Shown here: positions 25,378 to 33,520 of the stretch, piece by piece
Numbering within the stretch: position 1 is the first letter of the stretch
Layout of the letters: each line of letters opens with the position of its first letter
Virus record (IMG/VR): IMGVR_UViG_3300044641_002409
Location: 1-43,194 of that record
Reading direction: 5' to 3' (one strand)
Length of the DNA: 43,194 nt
Source of the DNA: a virus
The notes under the pieces: generated by a model
What the model was told of the DNA's origin: nothing
Seen by the model: the letters and a program-made list of their open reading frames with translations, nothing else
Databases searched by the model: none
Program-made: the position numbers and the translations under genes

Positions 25378-27756
25378 ATGATAACATATTTTAAGTCAGT
25401 AATAGATACCTCACAGCCGTTCTATCGATCTGTCGACTTTGCTATCGACAGGATAAGAGAAGGCAAGTCAAAGGACATAGTTGATAAGGTTCGATCGGCT
25501 TCTGATAAGGCTGATCGTAATACCTTTAAGAAGCAACTGCCGGCAATATGTTTTTCTGGTAAGTTTGCTAAGAGGGATAGCTCATCTATCATCGAGCATA
25601 GCGGATTCATATGCATAGACTTCGATAGCTTCATAGATGAGTGGGCCATGCTTGATTATAAGGATGTCCTCATCAAGGATAAGTACTCATATGCGGTGTT
25701 CGTATCACCATCTGGTGATGGTCTTAAGGTATTGGTTAAGATACCTAAGGATCCAGCGAACCATAAGAACTACTTCCTATCGCTTGAGAAGTATTACAAC
25801 GTACCAGAGTTTGACAAGGCATGCAAGGATATATCACGAGTATGTTACGAGTCATACGATCCAGAGATCTATATCAATAAAGATAGCGAGGAGTGGACAG
25901 ACATACTTACTGAGGACCATACAGTCTTCGAGACTAAAACCTCAAGAAGTACGATTAAGTTAGAGAATAACAACGAGGTGGTCAGAAGGCTACTCGTTTG
26001 GTGGAATAGAGACTTTGGCATGGTTCAAGGTCAAAAGAATAACAACCTATTTGTCCTTGCTTCCGCACTTAATGAGTTCGGAATACCCGAGGCAGAGGCA
26101 AGGGATGTTTTACTATCATATGACGAGGGTGGTAAGGAGAGAGAGATAGTAAACATCCTCAGATCTGCATATAAGAATGTGGCACAGCATGCAACCAAGT
26201 TCTACGAGGACACAGATAAGGTTGATGCCATTAAGACGATGGCTAAGAAGGGTGTCCCTACACAGGAGCTAATAACGTTGAATGGTAGTATATCTACAGA
26301 TGTTGTAGAGTCGATAGCTTCTGACGTAAACAATGACGATCCTACTGTATTCTGGTCCAAGAATAGTAAGGGTGTTGTAACACACATCAATCACCTATAC
26401 AAGGACTACCTTGAGTTGGAGGGATTCTATAAGTACTACCCGGCAGGTGGTAAGAACTTCGTCTTCATCAAGGTTCACAACAACACGATCTCAGATACTA
26501 CTGAGGACATGATGAAGGATCACGTGCTTGATAAGCTGTACGTCATGGATGATCGATCGATCTACAACTACTTTGCTGACAAGACGAAGCTATTCAAGGA
26601 GGACCACCTATCGTTCCTTTCGAAGGTCGATCCGGTATTTGTTCGTGATGACGTTAGAACTGCATACCTATACTTCAGAAACTGTGCCGTAAAGATCACA
26701 GCTGAGAAGGTAGAGAAGATAGACTACATGGATATCAGTGGATACGTGTGGGAGAATCAGAAGATCGATCGTGACTTCAGCTTTACAGATAGCTCGGATG
26801 CTGTGTTCAGAACGTTTGTCGATCGGGTAAGCGGTAGCGATAGCATGCGCATACGATCTATCGAGTCAACGCTAGGATATCTCATGCACTCTTACAAGCC
26901 ACCGGGATATTGCCCGGCAGTTATTATCAATGATGAGGTGATATCAGACAACCCTGAGGGAGGTACAGGTAAGGGTATTCTTGTAAACTCAGTTAGTCAG
27001 CTCAAGCGTAACGTTATCATGGATGGCAAGGGCTTCTCGTTTACTAAGTCGTTTGCATATCAACGTGTATCAGCTGACACACAGCTACTTACATTCGATG
27101 ATGTCAACCGTAACTTTGAGTTTGAGAAACTGTTCTCTGTTATTACAGAGGGTATAACACTTGAGAAGAAGAACAAAGACGAGATACATATACCGTTCGC
27201 TGACTCACCAAAGATCATCATCACAACGAACTATGCCATCAAGGGTACAGGTAACTCATTCGAGAGACGTAAGTGGGAGCTTGAGCTTGCTCAGCACTAT
27301 CACAAGGACTACACACCGGAGGATGAGTTCGGCCATCAGTTGTTTACAGACTGGAGCAAACAGGAGTGGCTTAAGTTTGATAACTACATGATAGAGAATC
27401 TTAAGTTGTATCTTGAGAAGGGCCTCATCAAATCAACATTCAAGAACTTAGTTGAGCGTCATCTTATCGCATCTACTTCGTTTGACTTTGTTGAGTGGTG
27501 CAAGGATCCTAACAATGACTACACGAAGGCATACTCAGAGTATCAGGCACAGCAGATATACAACAACTTCGTTGAGACCAACCCGGACTACTCACCGAGA
27601 GGTAAGTACCCACTACTTCAGCGTAAGTTCTATGCATGGCTTGACGAGTGGGGTGTGTATCGTTACAACTGCAAGCCTAAGACATATCGCAGTGCGAACG
27701 GTAAGATGATTAAGTTCGATATTAAGTTACCAGAACAAAAAACAATGGAGCTATGA
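25378..27756 (+). CDS. BT4734-like primase fused to SF3-type helicase
   Basis: 792 residues. The N-terminal domain (about 1-180) is of the BT4734/VirE N-terminal type, an archaeo-eukaryotic primase relative: GFICIDFDSF with Asp81 and Asp83, and YAVFVSPSGDGLKVLVKI (105-122). A helical PriCT-like linker follows (about 200-290). The ATPase domain has Walker A NPEGGTGKG (about 524-532), Walker B QLLTFDDV (about 568-575) and a sensor IIITTNYAIKG (about 612-622), as in D5-like helicases. It should prime and unwind phage DNA. Its TGA overlaps the next gene's ATG. Confidence 0.9.
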   Translation: MITYFKSVIDTSQPFYRSVDFAIDRIREGKSKDIVDKVRSASDKADRNTFKKQLPAICFSGKFAKRDSSSIIEHSGFICIDFDSFIDEWAMLDYKDVLIKDKYSYAVFVSPSGDGLKVLVKIPKDPANHKNYFLSLEKYYNVPEFDKACKDISRVCYESYDPEIYINKDSEEWTDILTEDHTVFETKTSRSTIKLENNNEVVRRLLVWWNRDFGMVQGQKNNNLFVLASALNEFGIPEAEARDVLLSYDEGGKEREIVNILRSAYKNVAQHATKFYEDTDKVDAIKTMAKKGVPTQELITLNGSISTDVVESIASDVNNDDPTVFWSKNSKGVVTHINHLYKDYLELEGFYKYYPAGGKNFVFIKVHNNTISDTTEDMMKDHVLDKLYVMDDRSIYNYFADKTKLFKEDHLSFLSKVDPVFVRDDVRTAYLYFRNCAVKITAEKVEKIDYMDISGYVWENQKIDRDFSFTDSSDAVFRTFVDRVSGSDSMRIRSIESTLGYLMHSYKPPGYCPAVIINDEVISDNPEGGTGKGILVNSVSQLKRNVIMDGKGFSFTKSFAYQRVSADTQLLTFDDVNRNFEFEKLFSVITEGITLEKKNKDEIHIPFADSPKIIITTNYAIKGTGNSFERRKWELELAQHYHKDYTPEDEFGHQLFTDWSKQEWLKFDNYMIENLKLYLEKGLIKSTFKNLVERHLIASTSFDFVEWCKDPNNDYTKAYSEYQAQQIYNNFVETNPDYSPRGKYPLLQRKFYAWLDEWGVYRYNCKPKTYRSANGKMIKFDIKLPEQKTMEL

Positions 27757-28991
27757 AACAGCTTAGAGACTATCAGGTAGAATTATCAAGTAAGGCTATT
27801 GACATATTGAAACAATATGGAATGGTTTATTTTGCAGTTGAAGTACGTTGTGGAAAAACTGCTATGGCTTTAGAAACATGTAAGTTATTTGGAGCAAAAA
27901 ACGTTTTATTCTTAACAAAAAAGGAAGCAATTAGTTCTATTCAATCTGACTATTACGATTTTGGTTATGATAAACATTTCAACATCATAATAACTAATGA
28001 TGAGTCGATGCATAAGATCGAGAATCCGCAACTATTTGATTTAGTGATACATGATGAGCACCACCGCTTTGGATCAAAACCTAAGCCGGGTAAGGCTACG
28101 AAGATGTTCAGGGAGTTATTCGCTGACAAGCCTATGATATTCCTATCTGGAACGCCAAACCCGGAGTCGTTCAGTCAGATGTATCATCAGATGTGGGTAT
28201 CCAATCGTTCACCATGGGTGCACTACCGTAACTTCTACAAGTGGGCGCATGACTATGTTAATATCAAGCAGAAGAGAATAGGAGCGCACATGCATAACGA
28301 CTACTCGCATGGTATTGAGGATAAGATAATGAGAGATGTTGCTCACTTAATGATTACCTACACGCAGGAGCAAGCAGGCTTCAGTACGACAATCAATGAG
28401 ACTGTCCTGCATGTAGACATGAAACCGTCAACGATGGCTCTTGCTGACAGACTATTGGCCGATCGGGTTATCGAGGGGAAGGACGAGGTGATATTGGCAG
28501 ATACTGCAGCAAAGCTAATGCAGAAGCTTCATCAGTTGTACAGCGGTACGATTAAGTTTGAGTCAGGTAATTCTATGGTTCTTGACACCTCTAAGGCTGA
28601 GTTTATTAAGGAACGATTTGCAGGTAAGAAGATAGGCATCTTCTACGTTTTTAAGGAAGAGCTTAATGCACTGAGTCAAGTATTTGGTTCACAAAACTTG
28701 ACAACAGATCTGGATGAGTTTAATTCTTCAGACAAGTCTATAGCATTACAGGTCGTCTCTGGACGTGAGGGAATAAGTCTAAGGAATGCGGACTACCTTG
28801 TGTTCTATAACATACAGCACTCGGCAGTATCGTATTTTCAAGCCATCGATCGTATGACCACCATGGACAGATTATCTAACGAGATCTTCTGGATATTCTC
28901 TAATGGTGGTATTGAGGATAAGATATACAAGGTAGTTAAGGGTAAGAAGAAGTATACGTTGAATGTATTTAAAAAGGATTACTTGAAATAA
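27753..28991 (+). CDS. SF2 DNA helicase
   Basis: 412 residues. Motif Q-like start LRDYQVE, Walker A with CGKTAMAL (33-40; Lys35), motif II DEHH (101-104), motif III SGTP (132-135). The second RecA domain has VVSGREGISL and QAIDRM, equivalent to motifs V and VI. This is a phage-type DEAD/H-like helicase, with likely roles in replication fork or recombination work. The first 240 bp are distinctly more AT-rich than the rest, which may mark a recombination joint. No nuclease or zinc domain is fused. Confidence 0.88.
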   Translation: MKQLRDYQVELSSKAIDILKQYGMVYFAVEVRCGKTAMALETCKLFGAKNVLFLTKKEAISSIQSDYYDFGYDKHFNIIITNDESMHKIENPQLFDLVIHDEHHRFGSKPKPGKATKMFRELFADKPMIFLSGTPNPESFSQMYHQMWVSNRSPWVHYRNFYKWAHDYVNIKQKRIGAHMHNDYSHGIEDKIMRDVAHLMITYTQEQAGFSTTINETVLHVDMKPSTMALADRLLADRVIEGKDEVILADTAAKLMQKLHQLYSGTIKFESGNSMVLDTSKAEFIKERFAGKKIGIFYVFKEELNALSQVFGSQNLTTDLDEFNSSDKSIALQVVSGREGISLRNADYLVFYNIQHSAVSYFQAIDRMTTMDRLSNEIFWIFSNGGIEDKIYKVVKGKKKYTLNVFKKDYLK

Positions 28992-29020
28992 GTCCAATAA
29001 ATTTGTAAAAAAACGGGACA

Positions 29021-29043
29021 TTAATCGGAATATATCCGATTAA
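29021..29043. promoter_or_regulatory. Operator-like inverted repeat
   Basis: TTAATCGGA (29021-29029) and TCCGATTAA (29035-29043) are perfect inverted 9-mers around ATATA. A TAAATTTG box lies just upstream at 28998-29005 without a good -33 TTG. It is in the 95-bp gap before the gene at 29087 and may be a repressor site. Confidence 0.5.
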
Positions 29044-29086
29044 ATATCTACAATTAAACAAAGTCACCTATATAAAAATCAATAAT

Positions 29087-29509
29087 ATGAGTTTAGATGT
29101 TTATTTAACACGCAAGAAATGGGTAAGCTATGATGAAGGCAAGACACTTACAGAAGATCATGACACTATTTATAGTGCAAACATTACCCATAACTTAGGC
29201 GAGATGGCTGACAAAGCCGGGATATATGAGGCGTTATGGAGGCCTCATCGACTTAAGGAAGGTTATAATATTCCTGATGGAGATTATGACTCTGAATATG
29301 ATTTCGAAGACAAAAACATAACAATAGCTTCAGAGATTATCCCATTCTTAGAGAAAGGTCTTTCTGACTTGAAGAGTCGTCCTGAGTATTTCGAAAAATA
29401 TAACTCAGATAATGGATGGGGTACGTATCATGATTTCGTTCCATTTGTTGAGAAATACTTAAATGCTTGTATAGCATACCCTAACGCCATAGTTAACGTT
29501 TGGAGATAG
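29087..29509 (+). CDS. Conserved phage protein of the MSLDVYL family
   Basis: 140 residues opening MSLDVYLTRKKWVSYDEGKT. The central NITHNLGEMADKAGIYEALW then RPHRL, and the close DNGWGTYHDFVPFVEKYLNA ending NVWR, match a very widespread phage family (N-I-T-H-N-L...A-G-I-Y-x-x-L-W-R-P...N-G-W-G-x-Y). The role is unknown. It is full length and has its own upstream palindrome. Confidence 0.75.
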   Translation: MSLDVYLTRKKWVSYDEGKTLTEDHDTIYSANITHNLGEMADKAGIYEALWRPHRLKEGYNIPDGDYDSEYDFEDKNITIASEIIPFLEKGLSDLKSRPEYFEKYNSDNGWGTYHDFVPFVEKYLNACIAYPNAIVNVWR

Positions 29510-29511
29510 AA

Positions 29512-29757
29512 ATGAAAAAGATAATAACAGATCCAAACGTACAGCAGTTAATAAATCAGTTCGACCTTACTACACCCAAGATGCACAACATCTTGATAGA
29601 TGACTACGAGCTGGATAATGGGCGCATTGTAATTAATTCAGCAAAGGTATTGTCTGATTCAATGGAGTTCGTTAGATTTGCCGACATGTCCAGATTGATT
29701 GATCGACTGGACGAGTGCAATATCATATTCCATGTTAGAAAGCAAGGTACAACGTAA
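29512..29757 (+). CDS. Unknown small protein (81 aa)
   Basis: Start set at ATG 29512 (MKKIITDPNVQQLINQFDLT), 2 bp after the previous stop; the reading from 29500 overlaps it. The chain has DDYELDNGRIVINSAKVLSD and an acidic helix, ending HVRKQGTT. No family is recognised. Its 3' end overlaps the nuclease gene by 26 bp. Confidence 0.55.
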   Translation: MKKIITDPNVQQLINQFDLTTPKMHNILIDDYELDNGRIVINSAKVLSDSMEFVRFADMSRLIDRLDECNIIFHVRKQGTT

Positions 29758-29986
29758 GTTAATAGAGCAATTGGAGAAGGAGGGTTACTATGTCATTAAA
29801 CTGTCGGTAACAAATAAGAATGGGATAGCTGACATACTGGCCCTCCCTCCTGGCTGTAGTGCTGAGTTCTATGAGGTAAAGCAGAAGGGCAAACGTCCGG
29901 CACCTCTACAGGTCTACAGGGCGAACGAACTGAAGAAGTACGGAATTAAAACCTATTTATATGACGGAGATAAGGAAGAGTTGTAA
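29732..29986 (+). CDS. VRR-NUC domain nuclease
   Basis: 84 residues from ATG 29732. The minimal PD-(D/E)XK fold is complete: QRKLIEQLEKEGYYVIKLSV, NGIADILAL (30-38, Asp34), FYEVKQKG (46-53, Glu48 and Lys50), PLQVYRANELKKYGIKTYLY with Gln60. Single-domain VRR-NUC proteins in phages are thought to act on branched DNA such as replication forks or Holliday junctions. The longer frame from 29699 would overlap its neighbour by 59 bp. Confidence 0.85.
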   Translation: MLESKVQRKLIEQLEKEGYYVIKLSVTNKNGIADILALPPGCSAEFYEVKQKGKRPAPLQVYRANELKKYGIKTYLYDGDKEEL

Positions 29987-30020
29987 AAAAAGATTAATTG
30001 ATAATCGAGGAATTGAATTA

Positions 30021-30359
30021 ATGAATGTTGAAAAAAATTCAGTTTATTTAGTAATTCAGGATAAAGATGATTATCATTATACTTTAATGGATGACAAAGG
30101 AAAAACAATTAGATTAGCTATGGATAGATTTGAAGATGTAGGACTTGAGTTTACTACAGGTCCCGGAGTAAAGAAAGATAATCATTACGATAACTCGAAC
30201 GGTAGTTTATACCTATTCGCAGAGCAGCATCAGCTGAATGCGTGGGAGTTCGACATAATAAAACGTATAGCTAGATGTCGAAAGAAGGGACAGTTTAAAG
30301 AAGATTTAGAAAAAACAAAAAGAGTAATTGACTTATATTTAAAAGAGCATGAACAATAA
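30021..30359 (+). CDS. DUF3310-like protein
   Basis: 112 residues from ATG 30021 (a frame from 29961 overlaps the nuclease gene). The C-terminal half (SLYLFAEQHQLNAWEFDIIK then RIARCRKKGQFKEDLEKTKR and a VIDLYLKE end) follows the DUF3310 pattern in which a helix with I-K-Y/R-x-x-R-x-x-x-K-G is followed by D-L-x-K-A/T. The family is often found near phage nucleotide-metabolism genes but has no proven role. The N-terminal half (NSVYLVIQDKDDYHYTLMDD) is a separate beta module. Confidence 0.7.
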   Translation: MNVEKNSVYLVIQDKDDYHYTLMDDKGKTIRLAMDRFEDVGLEFTTGPGVKKDNHYDNSNGSLYLFAEQHQLNAWEFDIIKRIARCRKKGQFKEDLEKTKRVIDLYLKEHEQ

Positions 30360-30867
30360 ACCAACAACAGCACAGAAGTATATTGCACTGGCAACACTTC
30401 TACCAGTCATGGCTGACTGGATTGAGGAACTACGAGACACCAACCTGTTTAGACACGAGATGGCATCTAAGTTCAATGCAGCAGTAAACTCTATCCGTAT
30501 GGCGGATCAGAAGCTTTACGAGAGAACCGGAATGATCATGCCACTGTTCGATGACAACGGTGAGCCGGTTCTAACCAAGAAAGGATTCCCTGCAACAAGA
30601 TCCGCAACGGATGAGGAATACAAAGAACGAAACATACAGATGGCAGACAACCAGATTGCCGCTCAAACAGCGTTCTCTCAATGGATTGCTAACGAAGTAA
30701 ATGACCCATATGAAAGCACTGTACATAGCAAAGATCAGGCTGACATGCCTGAGCAAGAGGCAAAAGATAGTGGTACTAAAAGAAAAGCAACCAGTAATAC
30801 TGGACGAAAACCAAAGGGTACCACCAGAAAGTCTAAAGTTCTTAATACTGTCAATGACAAGGGATAA
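30349..30867 (+). CDS. Unknown protein with basic disordered tail (172 aa)
   Basis: 172 residues opening MNNKPTTAQKYIALATLLPV. The first 110 residues are helical; the last 45 are Lys/Thr/Gly-rich (GTKRKATSNTGRKPKGTTRK), as in AT-hook or DNA-binding tails. Start overlaps the previous gene by 11 bp. No family recognised. DNA association is suggested by the tail and the setting among replication genes. Confidence 0.55.
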   Translation: MNNKPTTAQKYIALATLLPVMADWIEELRDTNLFRHEMASKFNAAVNSIRMADQKLYERTGMIMPLFDDNGEPVLTKKGFPATRSATDEEYKERNIQMADNQIAAQTAFSQWIANEVNDPYESTVHSKDQADMPEQEAKDSGTKRKATSNTGRKPKGTTRKSKVLNTVNDKG

Positions 30868-30985
30868 GATTGCTTATAAGAACTATGATAAGTTCACGTA
30901 TAAGTACGACATATTAGATTATAAATTTAGTTCTAAAATATATGAAGCTGATAAAACTAAAGAAGACCCTGACGCTCTGTCTTAA
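30854..30985 (+). CDS. Small unknown protein (43 aa)
   Basis: Start set at ATG 30854 (MTRDKIAYKNYDKFTYKYDI), overlapping the previous gene by 14 bp; a much longer reading from 30701 in this frame lies over the 172-codon gene and looks like a shadow. The product is charged and Tyr-rich and ends EDPDALS. It overlaps a third small ORF at 30942. Low to moderate confidence as a gene. Confidence 0.4.
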   Translation: MTRDKIAYKNYDKFTYKYDILDYKFSSKIYEADKTKEDPDALS

Positions 30986-31061
30986 GTACTATAAGAAGAA
31001 TGGTAACGAAGAGAAAGTTAAAGAATTGGAGGAGCGTGTTGCGAGTCTTGATAAGAAATAA
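30942..31061 (+). CDS. Small basic helical peptide (39 aa)
   Basis: ATG 30942 to TAA 31059-31061. 39 residues opening MKLIKLKKTLTLCLKYYKKN, followed by a charged helix EEKVKELEERVASLDKK that looks like a short coiled coil. It overlaps the previous ORF by 44 bp in another frame. Its stop lies within the -7 region of the next promoter. Confidence 0.5.
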   Translation: MKLIKLKKTLTLCLKYYKKNGNEEKVKELEERVASLDKK

Positions 31062-31069
31062 TATATTTG
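31039..31069 (+). promoter_or_regulatory. Bacteroidota-type promoter
   Basis: TTG at 31039-31041, 20-bp spacer, TATATTTG at 31062-31069. The first ATG downstream is at 31087. Confidence 0.75.
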
Positions 31070-31086
31070 CTACTTAATAAGTAGTA

Positions 31087-31260
31087 ATGAACGATAAACT
31101 TACACCTTACGTTAACTCAGTGATGGATGAAGTCCATGAACTTTGCAGCGACCTATACGAAGCAATGATGGACATTGATAGAGAGGGAGTAGTCAGTACA
31201 ATAAAGAAGCTTAAGCTTGTACTTACAGACGTACAAAAATCTTACAATGAAGAATTATAA
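31087..31260 (+). CDS. Small acidic helical protein (57 aa)
   Basis: ATG 31087 to TAA 31258-31260. 57 residues opening MNDKLTPYVNSVMDEVHELC and ending VQKSYNEEL, with two amphipathic helices (LYEAMMDIDREGVVSTIKKL). Driven by the promoter at 31039. Its end overlaps the metallophosphoesterase gene by 14 bp, so translation is coupled. No family recognised. Confidence 0.6.
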   Translation: MNDKLTPYVNSVMDEVHELCSDLYEAMMDIDREGVVSTIKKLKLVLTDVQKSYNEEL

Positions 31261-32407
31261 ACAAAGAATCCTTGATCTTTATAATCAGGGATTCACAAGT
31301 AAAACAAAGATAGCTAAGCAGTTAGCTAAAGAGTTGGACGTTCCATACAACGACAATCTCAGAAGAAAGGTATCGTATAACTTCCATAAAGCCCTAGACA
31401 CAGGCATCTTTGATGAGTGTGAAAGAGTAGGGATCGACCCGGAGAAAGTTAAACATTACTGGTATAAAGGTAAAAATTATTCAATCAATGTTAAAGGAGC
31501 CGAAGAAGGAATACAAATAGATTTTGAATCTATAATAAATAGCTGTATATCTGATAGAAAAAAATTAGATAAGATAAAATTTAATCCTACTTCAGAAACT
31601 TTTGATAGACTTGTATGGACAGATGTTCACGTAGGTATGGATGCAAGTAGAAAAGGACTTGCTTTATATGCGACTGATTGGAATGAAAAAGTTCTAACAA
31701 GTAGAATTGAAGAAATGATTAGATTTGTTCTTGCCAATAAAAAAAGTGATCTATTAATAATAGATGAGCTTGGAGATTTTATGGATGGATGGGATGGCGA
31801 GACAACCAGGAAAGGTCATAAGCTTCCTCAAAACATGACTAATGAGGAGGCTTTTGATGCTGGTTTAAATGCTAAAATGTTATTAATAAATACATTAGCA
31901 AGTCATTATAATCATATCATTTGCAATAATATTTGTGAGGATAACCATTCAGGATCATTTGGTTATGTTTTAAATTCTGCTTTTAAAGCTGTAACAGATT
32001 GTATACATCCAAACGTAGTTATTAATAATCATCAGAAGTTTATTAATTGGTACAATGTTGGAAAACATACATTTGTTATTACACATGGAAAGGATTCAAG
32101 AAATCTTAAATTTGGATTTAAGCCTCAAATAGACTGTAGAAGTATTGAGAAGATAGATCAATTCTTGAAAAATAACGGAATTTATAAGCATGCTGAATTT
32201 ATTGAATTCAGTAAAGGAGATTCTCACCAGGCTTTATTTGATATGTGTTCTTCTGATGACTTTTATTATTTTAATTATCCAGCATTTAGCCCTTCATCTG
32301 AATGGGTCCAGACTAATTTTAAAAAAGGAAGAAGTGGATTTGTGTTCCAGGTAATAGAAAAAAATTCAAATAATAGAAGTATTCATCCTTATTATTTTAA
32401 TGACTAA
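31247..32407 (+). CDS. Calcineurin-like metallophosphoesterase with N-terminal HTH
   Basis: 386 residues from ATG 31247 (MKNYKQRILDLYNQGFTSKT). Residues 5-50 look like an HTH (KTKIAKQLAKELDVPY). The catalytic part has the five metallophosphoesterase motifs in order: WTDVHVG (124-130; Asp126, His128), GDFMDG (176-181), EDNHSG (231-236; Asn233-His234 as the GNH motif), a His in NVGKHTF and THGKD (279-283). Phage members of this family are DNA or RNA nucleases or phosphoesterases; an SbcD-like DNA repair role is likely. Base composition becomes more AT-rich after about 31460. Confidence 0.82.
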   Translation: MKNYKQRILDLYNQGFTSKTKIAKQLAKELDVPYNDNLRRKVSYNFHKALDTGIFDECERVGIDPEKVKHYWYKGKNYSINVKGAEEGIQIDFESIINSCISDRKKLDKIKFNPTSETFDRLVWTDVHVGMDASRKGLALYATDWNEKVLTSRIEEMIRFVLANKKSDLLIIDELGDFMDGWDGETTRKGHKLPQNMTNEEAFDAGLNAKMLLINTLASHYNHIICNNICEDNHSGSFGYVLNSAFKAVTDCIHPNVVINNHQKFINWYNVGKHTFVITHGKDSRNLKFGFKPQIDCRSIEKIDQFLKNNGIYKHAEFIEFSKGDSHQALFDMCSSDDFYYFNYPAFSPSSEWVQTNFKKGRSGFVFQVIEKNSNNRSIHPYYFND

Positions 32408-32409
32408 TT

Positions 32410-32940
32410 ATGGAAATCTGGAAAGATGTTGAGAATTACGAAGGCTTATATCAAGTAAGTAATTTAGGAAATGTAAAATCACTAGATCGTGAAATAAATG
32501 ATAATAGATGGGGGTATAAAATTATTAGTGGAAAAGAATTAAAGAAAAGAAAAAATTCTTCAGGTCGTTTATCTGTAATGTTATACAAAGAATCAAAATC
32601 AAAAGCATTTCAAATACATAGATTAGTTATTAATGCTTTTAAGAGTAATGATGAAAATAAACCATGTGTAAATCATATTGATAATAACCCATCAAATAAT
32701 AATATAAATAATTTAGAATGGGTTACTTATAGAGAAAATACATGTCATTATCATTCTATAAATCCATTAACAAGTAAATATACTGGAGTATGTTACGATA
32801 AAGCAAGAAATAAATGGAAATCAAAAGCTCAAATAAAAAATAAGCAATATAATCTTGGTAGATTCGATACTGAAGAACAAGCCTATAAAGCCAGAGTAGA
32901 ATTTGAGATTAAAAATAATATTTCAAATAAATATATCTGA
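32410..32940 (+). CDS. NUMOD4-HNH-AP2 homing endonuclease
   Basis: 176 residues. NUMOD4 module EIWKDVENYEGLYQVSNLGN (2-21) with VKSLDR, HNH core with His70, NHIDNN (88-93) and NLEWVT (101-106), then an AP2-type DNA-binding domain (SKYTGVCYDKARNKWKSKAQ to RFDTEEQAYK, about 122-160). This domain set is typical of free-standing homing endonucleases in phages. It begins 2 bp after the metallophosphoesterase stop, is very AT-rich and interrupts the operon, so it is probably an intruder. No intron boundary was identified. Confidence 0.92.
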   Translation: MEIWKDVENYEGLYQVSNLGNVKSLDREINDNRWGYKIISGKELKKRKNSSGRLSVMLYKESKSKAFQIHRLVINAFKSNDENKPCVNHIDNNPSNNNINNLEWVTYRENTCHYHSINPLTSKYTGVCYDKARNKWKSKAQIKNKQYNLGRFDTEEQAYKARVEFEIKNNISNKYI

Positions 32941-33101
32941 TGATTACAGTAGAAGAGATGATTGCTGTTGTTGAGCAGTATATATTCCAAGAGAAAGGGG
33001 TGAGGGTTCAGATACATCTGATACCTCATCCGTTACTATTTCAGAGGCATCTCGACATGCTTCACTATGCATATAATGTTTCACTTTCAAATCTAAAATA
33101 A
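32940..33101 (+). CDS. Small unknown protein (53 aa)
   Basis: ATG 32940 overlaps the homing-endonuclease stop (TGATG). 53 residues opening MITVEEMIAVVEQYIFQEKG, then VQIHLIPHPLLFQRHLDMLH and a polar end. It may be a small alpha/beta protein. GC-richer than the preceding endonuclease, so it belongs with the resident operon. Confidence 0.5.
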   Translation: MITVEEMIAVVEQYIFQEKGVRVQIHLIPHPLLFQRHLDMLHYAYNVSLSNLK

Positions 33102-33102
33102 T

Positions 33103-33486
33103 ATGTTATTACTTGGTAGTTTATTAATTTCATTAGCTGCAATGAGTTCAGCTATTTTAATCGTTTTGAATGAAGACTTCGATAGAAGTGTATTTAGTAA
33201 TCTCAATGAGACTTGGTGGAATCCGGTATGGTCTTGGAGGAATAAGTACAAAGGTAAGCTTCCGTACTTAGGTCCAAGATTCTTCCTGTCTACAACTGTT
33301 CTTGTATTCCTTACTGACGCTGTGTCTTTGTTTTCAACACTTGCAGCGTTATTCCTTTCGTTAGGAATTGCTTTCGTTATAATGGGAGTACTTGACGTAT
33401 ACAGTAGCACAATACTCTGGAACTGTATATATACATTCGGAGTATTCCAATTCGTAAAGCACCTATTCTGTCGTAGTTTAAAGTAA
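33103..33486 (+). CDS. Membrane protein with WWNPxxSWxNKY motif
   Basis: 127 residues. An N-terminal hydrophobic helix (LLLGSLLISLAAMSSAILIV), then NETWWNPVWSWRNKYKGKLP (36-55), FFLSTTVLVFLTDAVSLFST and a long C-terminal hydrophobic region. The W-W-N-P-x-x-S-W-x-N-K-Y and S-T-T-x-L-V-F-x-T-D pattern is one I associate with small membrane proteins in Bacteroidota and their phages; role unknown. It is the last rightward gene before the convergent terminator. Confidence 0.7.
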   Translation: MLLLGSLLISLAAMSSAILIVLNEDFDRSVFSNLNETWWNPVWSWRNKYKGKLPYLGPRFFLSTTVLVFLTDAVSLFSTLAALFLSLGIAFVIMGVLDVYSSTILWNCIYTFGVFQFVKHLFCRSLK

Positions 33487-33490
33487 AACA

Positions 33491-33520
33491 AAAGCCCTCG
33501 TAGTTGAGGGCTTTGTTTTT
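33491..33520. terminator. Bidirectional terminator between convergent genes
   Basis: AAAGCCCTC (33491-33499) and GAGGGCTTT (33506-33514) with T tracts beyond on the right strand and A/T-rich sequence on the left. It separates the rightward block from the leftward giant gene. Confidence 0.92.

Noticed and set aside
30701-30853. N-terminal extension of the 43-codon gene at 30854
   Set aside because: It lies entirely over the 172-codon gene in another frame and shows no family-like sequence.
32410-32940. Intron-encoded endonuclease
   Set aside because: Both neighbouring genes appear complete and their coding ends abut the endonuclease; it is more likely free-standing.
33093-33491. 132-codon minus-strand ORF
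   Set aside because: It is antisense to the 127-codon membrane protein over nearly its full length, and the plus-strand product has the membrane helices and family motif.
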